From assembly GCA_936432065.2 (NCBI GenBank), contig OW386288.2, positions 12,822,706 through 12,886,705 of the forward strand: a stretch of DNA of 64,000 bases, given 5' to 3'. The DNA is from Rutpela maculata (Eukaryota; Arthropoda; Insecta; Coleoptera; Cerambycidae). The position numbers and the translations under genes were made by a program. This document shows positions 54,991 through 64,000 of the stretch, one piece after another; the stretch's first letter is position 1; each line of letters begins with the position of its first letter. Under the pieces are notes generated by a model, which did not search any database, was not told the DNA's origin, and worked only from the letters and a program-made list of their open reading frames with translations.

Positions 54991-55977
54991 CGAGCAAAAA
55001 CAATACTCCTTTTAAAACAAAATTCGGAAAAACTATTTTTTACTTCCCTCCCTTACCGACAACTGCCAAGAAAGAAAAATATAAAGGGTAGTCATCCTAA
55101 AAAAATAATTATAGAAAATGTGATGAAGGACGATAATATTTGGCATGCATTTAACGCAACTGCCAACGAAGAAAAATATGAAAAATGTGCAGGGTGGTCA
55201 CTTAAGAAAAAAAGTAATAAATAAATGTGATGGGAGAGCGATATTTCCCGTGTACTTAGACAACTATCAAAGAAAAATATTTAAAAAATATACAGGGTGG
55301 TAATCCAAAAAAATATAATTAAATATACAGTGTGTTTCAGTTAACATTCCCACAGCCAATATTTCGAAAACTAAGAAATATATTTTTATTCTGTAAACGG
55401 TAATAGATTTCTATGGTTAATGCCTTCCTCAGGAAGTACAATTTACTATTATAACATTATCACCAGAGATGGCGCTGCAGTTTAAAAATATTTTTCGATC
55501 AAGGAAGGTTTGAAACATATGCCCTTCGATCCAGAATTAAATTTTAAACAAAATTGTTCTTATTCCAAAAAGTCAGATCTGTAGTAGTTTTTGAGTTATT
55601 TTAATTTTATTGTCTAATTTTTGAGTGTTATACAGTGTGTGTCACTTTTCACGGTAACACCTTTGTCGCTCAATTATTAGTCACCCAATGTTAACCAATT
55701 TGGATGGGTATCAAAGACCTTTATAATACCTTTTTTTAAGTAAAACAAAACTTATTTCAGTCATTGGCGTGCATTCTTATTATGAAATTATATTAGGCAT
55801 TTTTTTGTTGAAAAACTAATGCAATATTATTGATCAACATGCTGTAGAACCGCTATATCCAGAATTTAACAACATTTTGATTTTTGGTTTTTGAATTACG
55901 GCCCACTTAAAATTACCTATTTTAAACATCATTTTTTTGTACACCTCTACGATGCTTCCTTTTCCCCTGGATAAAGA
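54991..55977. other. Degenerate tandem repeat, then AT-rich DNA
   Basis: Three copies of AACTGCCAA-GAAGAAAAATAT ... GCAGGGTGGTCA recur at about 55060, 55160 and 55265, a ~105-bp tandem repeat. ACAGTGTGTTTCAGTTAACA (55329) and ACAGTGTGTGTCACTTTTCA (55635) are of the same style as 21066. The frame at 54976-55224 runs through the repeat and is not a gene. Confidence 0.5.
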
Positions 55978-56206
55978 AAACAAAAAACCCTTCAACGAAA
56001 TAAGATGAAAATATAATCTAGTTTCAGATCTCGTTAAAATACATACATCAAGTCAATATCTTAAACGGTTCCAGAGTAAATGTGCCAAGAAAAAAGTTAC
56101 AGACTGACAGACAGAAATTTTTTTTTGCTGAAACTTCTCGACGTTTCATGACATTCTAAACCTATTTGAACAATAAAAATTTGCAAAAATTTTTTTTGCG
56201 TTACTA

Positions 56207-59200
56207 CCCAAGCAGCATTCAAAGTGATGGGAACTGGCATCTGAGGCATCGGAACTTTAATATAGTAGGAATAACATAACTGTTACTAATTTTGCGACTT
56301 CAGGGTAATATTCACTTTGTGGTATGCATTTGTAGTGACAATTAAGTAGATTCTACTGAATTTAGGCACTGTATAGTTATAACACTTTCAAGTAACTACT
56401 GGAGAATCTGCAACGTCGCGGATACTACTCTGCATTACTTTGAAGCATCCTCAACTGCAAAGTGAAAATTGGTAGTAATGCCGACTGCACAGCTTTACCA
56501 AAGGACCACTTGAAAGTAGTCTAACTTATTAGTGACATCTCGAGTAAAAATTAGGTTATTTCTACGAACATAGGGGCTTTGAAGTTATCTTTACTACTCC
56601 CCACTAATTGAAAATGACTTAAAAGTTACATATACCTTGAAAATCTACTATAGAGTAATATTAACTTTTAAGACAATTTATATAATTATTGGCATTGAAT
56701 AAAATGGCGGCATCTGAAATGCTCAGTGAAAGCGAAATAAAGTTTATCAGCACTCATCCACGTTTTATAGAAAACTGAAGAAACAGTTAAATAGTAGTAG
56801 AGAAATAGTGATTCTTCAGAATATGATGCAAACACGAAAGATTATTTCGCCACAGCAAAACCATCATCTTTGGCAACAAGTGCAAAAGTGCTCCCATCAA
56901 CACAAGAAGAGTAATCGAAAACTATAACAGTTGTAGTGATTAATGATACTGTGTACTGCTCGAAAATTACAACTTATCTTTAACACACAGATTGACCCAT
57001 AGTTCAGTTAGTGATCCACTGAGCATATTAAATGAATTTGCCGATTAAAAACTCCAAATTTAATAAATATTGTGTCGATGGGGAACGGACAATGTCGGTA
57101 TAACGGCATAAGACATTATTTATGTACAATAAATTGAATTGAATGAAATTAAATGTAAACTGATCACTAAATAAATATGAAAACTGTTATGTATTTTTTC
57201 CATTATTACTTACCTTACGTTAATAAATATATTTATCCAACACTTTCATATAAAGTGATCTTTATTCATAAGACTTTGACCCATAAGTCACTAGTGAGAT
57301 AAAGTAGTAAGCTAAAGTGAGGTAAAGTTATTTAGTCACTAAAGAGTAATTTTAATATAAAATAAAGTCCAAGGAATTTATTTATTGTCTCCATTATATG
57401 GAAAATTAACAAAACAAAGAATCCATGCACTAACACTTATTTATATTTATGTTAACATTTATTGTCATCATATTCGATTTTTCACAAAGAAAACTGCTCT
57501 TCTGTACACAATTTTTCTCTATACTAGTAACGACGTCTGTATTGCCTGACTCGTGCTGCTCTCCCTGAATTTTTTTAGCAATAACAATCTTGTTGAGATT
57601 GAATCTTCCAAATAACCCTCCGCCACGGTGGATGATTTCCACACACCGTGACGTTTAAGGGTGGTAATGTCACCCCCAGCATTGGCCAAGAGTTGATGAG
57701 GAACGGCGCATGCTATGGCCAGTATACAAATCTGCATCAGGCAATTGCAAATAATCAGCTACAATTCTTGGAATTTTTGAGAGCTTATTTAATCCAACGC
57801 ATTGGATAGTGCACTTTCCCTTTTGAAAATTTACGAAAAATCTTTTGTGAGATACATTTTGCGGTCTTAAAGACATATTTCCTAATCGAATCAAGTGGGT
57901 TCACCGAAAATCCTTCATTTAAAACTGTGAAACTTCTTGATTTATTCGTCTTGGTATCTGGTATGGATATATATAGATATTATTCTTTATCTCATATCTT
58001 CGACGCTTAAGAAGGTCAGTTCACCGCAACGGCAGGCACAGCAAGATCATAAAAAACACCTACCTCTGACATAAGATGCTCACCGTCAGGGGCATCCATC
58101 AAATATTGTTCGATATGTGCTCTTTCCAAATAATATCAGATAATAAAAAGTACATATAAAGTATAATAATTGTTATTTTTAATAATCCACATATTCCCAT
58201 CGCACACAGTGACAATGACACTTTAACAGTTATTACCGCGTTTCCAATTAAAAAAAAAAAAATTACCTATATCGATTCTGCCAATTCTACCAACATGAAA
58301 ATAAGTTGGTAGCAACAGTTACTAAGATCTTATAGCGTCATTGGTCCCATTTGCTACATCTAGGTAAATATAACTACACAGTGAAATTGTTGCAGTTGCC
58401 GTCACCACTTTTAAAGTAACAACAACTATAACGTTGGTGGTATCTGCCACTTTATAGTAAATGTAACTTGTAGGGAAATAATTTTGGTTTTTTCAACCAC
58501 TAAGTTACTGCAAGTAAAATCGTCATTTTTCTGTTGTTGAATGAAGACGCCATATTGACACGGATAAAAATATAATTCAATAAAAATTTCTTTTTATTAT
58601 AGTCATTTACAAATATGTTTTCTAAATAGATTATTACTTTATAATATATAAAATTAAAAAAAAAAACGCTTTCCATAAAAAATTTTGCAGTTTTGCTTGT
58701 ACACATAATTTTTGCAAAAAATTTTTTTTCCGAAAAAACCATTTTCTCGAGGGGGCGTCTTTTTTATCGAAGCATCATGATAACATTTTACAGAAAACAA
58801 GTGGTGGTTTTAATATCCACACCCAGGGTAAATGCAAAACATCATGATTTATAATATATGCTTATGCATGTTGTATATAATCACCTTAACTTGGACCTTG
58901 GACATATCATGTGCTTAAAGTAAGTCATTAATTTGCTATTCGAATAACAGAGAGCCAAATATATAGTTTGCGCTCTCATTTCGGTCAGCTGAGCTGTTCC
59001 AAAAGTTAGTAATTTCTACTACTTGGTTACGTCCCGTTTACGTAATAACCTAGTCTTCAACACGGTAATGGTAGAAGTACCGGAATAGTAATTTGCTACG
59101 TAATTATTATTCCCCATTTTGGTGAATACTTGGTAGAAGGATGGTTCCTATTACGTAACAGTCCTTAGTTGCGGAAACCTTTAAAGTTCCCCTAATGGCA

Positions 59201-59236
59201 ACTATTACGTAGAAACTACTAAAATTGCTGCTTGGG
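56207..59236. mobile_element. 3.0-kb TA-flanked inverted-repeat element carrying a tyrosine-recombinase relic
   Basis: The ends are CCCAAGCAGCATT and its inverse (AATTGCTGCTTGGG), with TA on both sides (56205-56206, 59237-59238). Comparison with the HINE consensus (GTTACTATACTTCC) confirms an insertion at TA. Both flanks hold many short AGTAACT / AGTTACT / TACGTAAT variants, like subterminal binding sites. The middle has a frameshifted tyrosine recombinase on the minus strand (57500-57905). A short plus-strand ATG frame at 56704 (MAASEMLSESEIKF) ends after 24 codons. Confidence 0.75.
57500..57905 (-). pseudogene. Crypton/KIAA1958-like tyrosine recombinase, C-terminal half
   Basis: The upper frame (57670-57894) gives KGKCTIQCVGLNKLSKIPRI and LQLPDADLYTGHSMRRSSST. 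After a frameshift near 57690 the lower frame (57519-57737) gives LLANAGGDITTLKRHGVWKS and STVAEGYLEDSI. Seen here are HSMR (H-x2-R), the HGVW histidine/tryptophan site and the nucleophile tyrosine in AEGYLED, so the catalytic C-terminal box is complete apart from the frameshift. It is clearly a different lineage from the protein at 23900-25099 (ITGHSNSQSIKLYLQLD). The N-terminal half and first catalytic arginine were not found. Dead copy. Confidence 0.75.
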
Positions 59237-59248
59237 TATACTTCCACT

Positions 59249-59533
59249 TAGGACTGGATTACGGATTGGCGCGCTCCTAAGCTAATCAGGTATTTGCGCC
59301 CTCTTTTTCACAATGAAAAAAAAATTTGGGAGGAGAAATATGAAAGGGAAAAAAGGAATGGATTTTTTTTTTCTCGAAAACGAAAATTGATTAGCGGGGG
59401 GGGACAAAATATATTTTTTTAATAAGCAGAGAGTGCAGAGCTCGCAACGCCCTTCGTGCTCTAGCGCGCGCCCCTTTACGCATTGTCGCCCCTGGGCTAT
59501 AGCCTAGTTAGCCTTATGGATAATCAGGCCCTG
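59249..59533. mobile_element. hAT-type MITE with 8-bp target duplication
   Basis: CTTCCACT occurs on both sides (59241-59248, 59534-59541), an exact 8-bp duplication made from the hairpin of the HINE-like copy. The ends TAGGACTGGATTA and, reversed, CAGGGCCTGATTA are imperfect inverted repeats of hAT form. The 285 bp between are non-coding and contain CGCCCCTTTACGCATTG and a GGGGGGGG run. Confidence 0.85.
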
Positions 59534-59555
59534 CTTCCACTGCATGTGGAAGTAA

Positions 59556-60057
59556 AAAAAAACAGGAGTTCCTGGTATCTGATATTGCCAATATCTCTTG
59601 GTCTGCTAAACATCCCAAACTATTACCACAGGGCAATAATAGCATTACTAGTGCATTAATTAAGGAAACAAGTTTTCGTAACTGTATGATGAAAATACCC
59701 ATTTATAACACGTTACGTAATTTTCACGATTTGCATTTGATAAGATATTTATTAATTATATAAACCTTGATTATGAGCATTGAGATTAAGAATATATTGG
59801 CCTTATTTAAGGTTAACAGGAAATCCTCAAAACAAAATTGATCTAGCGAGTTGTGTTATTTCACCACATAAAATATTACCTACGGTTTTAGAATAAATAT
59901 TCTAAATACCCAAAATGTTTAAAACGTCATTTACAGTGGCGGCGTATACCGTATAAAAGTTTCATGATTGTTATCAATTCCTTCTCTGATGTGCTTCTCC
60001 ACAATTGGTAAATATTGAAAACATGGATTAGTCCAGTTATTTTAGATTCAAAAATAA
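59556..60057. other. AT-rich stretch, no recognised gene
   Basis: A minus-strand frame of 62 codons at 59514-59702 overlaps the MITE end and has no motif. Confidence 0.4.
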
Positions 60058-61175
60058 CGATTTCTCGGAAAGTTTTGGGACAAGCCAAAAATTAGTCTAC
60101 CCCCTACAGAATTTCCTCAGGAATCCGAAAAAAATAGTGTTGGCCACTCAAAATGGCAGTTTTAATGGTTATTTAACTTTTTGTAAACAAAATAAATTTT
60201 GCAACTTACTTGTTTGCTTATATCTTCGCTTCTAAAGGTCGTAGAAAAACGTTCCACCCGTCAATTTCTTCGTCATGTTTTCCCCTATAAGGTAGGTATA
60301 TGCAAAGAATGAATTTTTGATTGTTAATAATATTTTAGGACAAGAAACTGAAAAAATTGAATTTCTCGATCGTCGAACTTTGAAGTACTGTAGAAACAAA
60401 TATAAAATCTTCATGTTAACGAAATTATGAGAAATAGTACCTAGTTTTACCCTTAATGAAATGCACTTTGTCCCGTTGCAAAATATATTAATTATTTTAT
60501 TTTGCAATTAATTTATAAAAAAAAAATCAAACTGTTATACTAAAAGATCATTAATATTTTACAGTTCTGTGTCGGTAAAAACATTGTATTTGACGTACAT
60601 TTACATAATCGAAAAGAATATTGCAAACAAATTTTAATTTGCGACTTTTTTACGCAAAAAATTAATTTTGCAACTTAAACAAATGTAAATATCTCATTGG
60701 ATTTTGCATAAAATTTATTGCAACTGACGGCATTTTAATTGTCATAAAAAAACACGAATTAAAAAAAATAAATAAAAAATTTGCTCCGATGCTTTGGAGC
60801 CGAGATATGAAGAATTCATGTTTTTTGCGATTGCGGCGAAATTTGAAAATGTTTTTACTTGAAAATTTAACTGAATATACCTCAGAGTGTGTGTTAATCA
60901 CTTACAAAAAGTGCCATGTCTATATATCCAAATAGGCCATGGAAAAAAAATTGAGAAAATTGCATCCTTGGTGCTCGCGCTCACGCTGGACGCCAGATTC
61001 CCCTCCCCCTTCACTGCTAGTGGCGTACTTGGACAGTTTTACCGCGGCACGGCGGCAGCTTTATTTCTCTTTTCTCGGCTTCAGGAGTGGCTAGATGGAC
61101 GTTTTTTTTAATGCAACTTATTTTTTTCATAGCTTTCCGATTCTTCGATTATTTTTCAATTATTCAATTACGTTG
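60058..61175 (+). repeat. Dispersed repeat A, copy 2 (uninterrupted)
   Basis: This matches 1-536 plus 4707-5190 in order without the 4.2-kb insertion. It contains a ~40-bp segment (near 60455-60500) absent from copy 1. Four frames of 74-95 codons are open but none is conserved between the copies. Confidence 0.85.
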
Positions 61176-61269
61176 CTCCGCAAAAAGAATTTGTAATACA
61201 GCGGCTTTATTATTTTATTATTATAGATAAAATAATTTCAGTAGTTTATAATCAAACATCTTATAATTA

Positions 61270-61849
61270 TTTCGTCATCCAGTGGAAGTATAGTAACGCA
61301 AAAAAAAATTGTAAAAATTTTTATTGTTCAAATAGACTTAGAATGTCATGATTTTAAGTTTGAGCAAAAAAGTCTGTCGCTCTGTCTGTAACTTTTTTGT
61401 GCGCACGATTACTCTGGAACCTTTTAATATATTGACCTAAAATTTGCTACATGCATGTATTTTAACGAGATCTGGAAGATTATATTTTGACCTTATTCCA
61501 TTGAAGGGTTGGGGGAAATGGGGGTAAATGGGTAGATTAAGCAAGTAAGAGCCCATAAAATTGGCATTTAGTATAAATAAGAGAAGCTAAGGTCCCAAAA
61601 AAATTTGTTGGCATTAGCCACCCCCATTACCACCCCCATTACCACCCCCATTATTAAAGGGGGTGATAAAAATAAAATTGTGATTTAATGTGTATACAAG
61701 AAGCAAAGGCCTCAATTTTGTTTTTTACTTCATCCACCCCCACTACCGATGTGACATATCGTTTTATTGGTTTTTTTTTTTTTCGTTGTGAGAGACTGGG
61801 ATAGAAAATCTGGATGTGGAAGTAGTGATTCCTTGGGCAGCGTTTTTTT
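61270..61849 (+). mobile_element. HINE-like repeat, diverged copy
   Basis: The 5' end is eroded (CGTCATCCAGTGGAAGTATAG). The middle contains a triplicated ATTACCACCCCC and the 3' end GGATGTGGAAGTAGTGATTC ... GGGCAGCGTTTTTT is intact. A deletion removes about 70 bp before TTTTTTTCGTTGTGAGAGAC. Confidence 0.85.
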
Positions 61850-62173
61850 TATAATTTTACCAACATCCTATAATTTAAGCAATCACGCATTATTGTTATG
61901 TTATGAATTAGATGTTTATTTCGCTGTTTAAAACAAATTAAATCAATATCGATGTCTGTCAGTTTAAATTAAATGAAATGCAAGAAAATGAGGAAGTTAT
62001 TGAAAATGTTGATATGAATAATGACGATGATGACAGTGTTTGTCTGTGCGCAGAAATGCAAGACGAAACGGTCAGCGAGTCCGACACAGGAAATCAACTT
62101 AAAAAAAAACGAGGACAGAAAAATAAACTTTATTTTGTATATTCAATAAATTAATTTTTAAATACAAAATGTA
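61850..62173 (+). repeat. Repeat E (left flank of the TA-flanked element) with a small acidic ORF
   Basis: 62105-62173 continues, across the inserted element, into 63949-64000, and matches 5230-5303 reversed. Within it an ATG frame of 58 codons (61978-62154, starting MQENEEVIENVDMNN and rich in Asp/Glu, then KKKRGQKNK) ends at TAA. It has the look of an acidic/basic protein tail, but no family was recognised. Confidence 0.45.
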
Positions 62174-62701
62174 AGGTGGAGTGGGGTAAGTGGGGACTAA
62201 AAATTTAAAAGGTTGACTTTGAAGTCACGTAACTTTATGGAAAATTGAGATACATTGGTGTGCTTTGAACAAGAAATAGTATGTTATACTCACAAAATAC
62301 CCATATATTATTTTTATTAATTCAACGGTGTTCTAAAAAAAAAAAAAAAATCAGTTCTGTAAGTTCACCTGTAGTACCTACTTGCCCCGGTGACTGGGGC
62401 AAGTGGGTTTTTCATCTCTACTTTTCATATGAATAGTTATATTCTCAATTGGGGCAAGTGGATTAATCTGCACGATTTTAGCTACAAAACGTTTTTTTCA
62501 AATCTAAAATATTCCCAAAATTGTGGGAGTTTCGAACTTAAGATAAGTTAAGATATTTTTCTGGAGTAAAATAGTAAAATGCTATTAAACTATTTTATTG
62601 CAAAAACAGAACGAAATGATTTAAATTAAAGTTTTGTACAAAGAAAAAGTTCATTGGGCACGTTTAGGGAATGCAACCGCTGAGAATAATCACTCAACCT
62701 G

Positions 62702-63128
62702 ATAGTCCATAGTACATCGCCCTTTTTTTTTTAATGATTAGTAACAGGCTGAATTTTCGTGAGTAGCTTCGTTTTGACGAGACGTCCAACTTTTCTCTCT
62801 GCGAAAATTCTCGGTAGTGGTAGCTAATAGCAAAAATTATTTTGGCAATATATTGTTCATTCGTTAAAGAGTTTGTTTTTCGATTGCCTTGGTTACGTTT
62901 GCGCGAGTTAATTATAATAAGCCTTGGGTTTGTCCACAACAACATAATTTGACAGGTTGTCGAATTGTCTAATTCGTGTGAAATAGAAAAAATAATTTTT
63001 GCTATTAGCTACCACTACCGAGAATTTTCGCAGAGAGAAAAGTTGGGCGTCTCGTCAAAACGAAGCTACTCACGAAAATTCAGCCTGTTACTAATCACTG
63101 AAAAAAAAGGGCAATGTACTGTGGACTA
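62702..63128. repeat. Inverted pair of ~145-bp arms
   Basis: ATTTTCGTGAGTAGCTTCGT and ACGAAGCTACTCACGAAAAT, and ATTCTCGGTAGTGGTAGCTA and TAGCTACCACTACCGAGAAT, pair along arms at about 62702-62848 and 62988-63128. The spacer is 140 bp. Similar frames read on both strands because of this symmetry and are not genes. Confidence 0.85.
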
Positions 63129-63216
63129 TGATTACTTTTTGATTCAAGTCAATTGTTGTGAGTTTGCTAAACGATGTAAAGCAAGTTTATAATAAATGTC
63201 ACTGCAAGTGAGTTTA

Positions 63217-63362
63217 GGGCCAGTTGTACGAACTAAGTTGAGCCAAGTTCAGCTTGATCCACAATCAAAATCCATGGTTACGATTATTGTAACAATCGTA
63301 ACCTTGGCTTTTGATCTTGGTTCAAGCTGAACTTGGGTCAACTTAGTTCGTACAACTGGCCC
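63217..63362. mobile_element. MITE with ~65-bp inverted arms (GGGCCAGTTGTACGAAC ends)
   Basis: Left GGGCCAGTTGTACGAACTAA and right TTAGTTCGTACAACTGGCCC are exact inverses, continuing through AGTTCAGCTTG and GGTTACGATT. The flanks are TTTA and TAAG, so the duplication is TA, or TTA/TAA symmetrical with the ends. It lies inside the 62174-63948 element. Confidence 0.85.
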
Positions 63363-63948
63363 TAAGTCTCACCGATGAATTTTTGTTGTGGCATAAAACA
63401 CTCAACAGTTGACGATTAGCACATTTTCAGCATTGTCGTCTAGGGAACCGTTGCGTTCCCTAAACGTATCCATTTTATAACAAAATAAAAATAAAAAATT
63501 GGAAAAGGGGCAAGTGGGGACTAATTCCCACTTTCCCTTAAGGACTAGTCCCCACTTGCCCCGCCAACAGAAATAGCGGGGCAAGTGGGGACTATGGGGC
63601 TAAACTGGGGAAACAGGGTAATAAAATTTTTTTAAAATTGCAAGAAGTAACATTAGTGACATACAACATCAGCAGCCTTGAAAGTTTGACATATTATAGT
63701 CTGCTTTCATAGATAAAAAATTTTGAATTTTTTGAAGACAACTTGAAAATCTCGATCAAATGCAGACAATTTCCAAATGAACAAATTGATGCCTTAAAAA
63801 TGTTCCAAAATCTATACCCAATACGTTGCAGCTGCATGGAGATCTGAAGAACAATCTACTGTGAGTTAAATTTACAAATAGGATTTTTCTCACAAATTAT
63901 AATAAAAATACCCACTTGCCCCAGATCCCCACTTGCCCCACTCCACCT

Positions 63949-64000
63949 TATACCTTTTTTATCCCCAATAAGAGTAAAAACTCTTCACTCATCAATGTCT
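63949..64000 (+). repeat. Repeat E, right flank, running off the window
   Basis: TATACCTTTTTTATCCCCAA ... CACTCATCAATGTCT is the inverse of 5233-5285. It is the continuation of the repeat broken at 62173. Confidence 0.75.

Larger units (their letters stand above)
55978..59555 (-). mobile_element. HINE-like 5' fragment, split by two later transposons
   Basis: Minus-strand family sequence covers 55978-56206 (CCCTTCAACGAAATAAGATG ... TTTGCGTTACTA), 59237-59248 (TATACTTCCACT) and 59534-59555 (CTTCCACTGCATGTGGAAGT). These pieces join into the normal 5' end once the elements at 56207-59236 and 59249-59533 are ignored. Confidence 0.85.
62174..63948. mobile_element. TA-flanked element built on GGGGCAAGTGGG motifs
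   Basis: The ends are AGGTGGAGTGGGGTAAGTGG and its inverse (CCACTTGCCCCACTCCACCT), flanked by TA on each side (62172-62173, 63949-63950). The empty site is present at 5283-5303. The motif GGGGCAAGTGGG(GA) or its inverse recurs about eight times (near 62190, 62388, 62397, 62452, 63508, 63553, 63580, 63913, 63930). It contains a palindrome (62702-63128) and a nested MITE (63217-63362). No transposase frame was recognised. Confidence 0.8.

Noticed and set aside
62694..63192. Two frames on opposite strands with nearly the same protein
   Set aside because: The similarity follows from the inverted repeat; there is no start context or domain.

Overview
The window looks like repeat-dense, AT-rich intergenic or intronic DNA from an animal, most likely an insect. 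The signs are LINE reverse transcriptases of Jockey/CR1 type, Harbinger, Tc1 and hAT remnants, a 5S-rRNA-derived SINE, Crypton-type tyrosine recombinases, and one spliced exon of an ABCG (white/ABCG1-like) transporter. There is no bacterial-style gene organisation. The species cannot be named from the sequence.

Only one piece of recognisable host coding sequence is visible: a 118-bp exon (23114-23231, +) with the Walker A motif, flanked by clean splice sites. Almost everything else is transposon sequence in several stages of decay, much of it nested. If the next ABCG exon lies outside the window, the region downstream of 23231 is a very large intron that has collected mobile elements.

Layout. 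1-5190: a dispersed repeat (A) split by a Harbinger-like element, which holds two further layers of long inverted repeats and a cysteine-rich CXC-like ORF. 5230-10930: repeat fragments and a Jockey-like LINE on the minus strand. 10933-13061: a long-inverted-repeat element. 15650-20310: a tRNA-like sequence, a LINE 3' end, two MITEs and a Tc1-like transposase. 21597-26880: LINE, MITE, the ABCG exon and a nearly intact tyrosine-recombinase ORF. 27655-29475: a large palindromic element with a broken cysteine-rich gene and a solo LTR. 30485-34440: LINE fragments, two HINE-like copies and a MITE. 34712-42534: satellite-bearing composite elements, an LTR remnant with primer-binding site, and another LINE. 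42896-46346: two HINE-like copies and a nested element with palindrome, minisatellite and SINE. 46561-48545: an inverted-repeat element and a ~33-bp minisatellite. 49891-64000: HINE-like copies, a LINE cut by one of them, a TA-flanked element carrying a second tyrosine recombinase, a hAT MITE, a full copy of repeat A, and a TA-flanked element built from a GGGGCAAGTGGG motif.

The most informative family is a ~650-700 bp repeat with CTTCCACATCCAG-type ends, present about eleven times in both orientations. It cuts a LINE coding sequence without an obvious target duplication, replaces the C-terminus of the tyrosine recombinase, and is itself cut by two other transposons. Several insertions can be dated relative to each other, and their target duplications checked, from 'empty sites' inside the same window. 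All calls are by eye; no database search was run.
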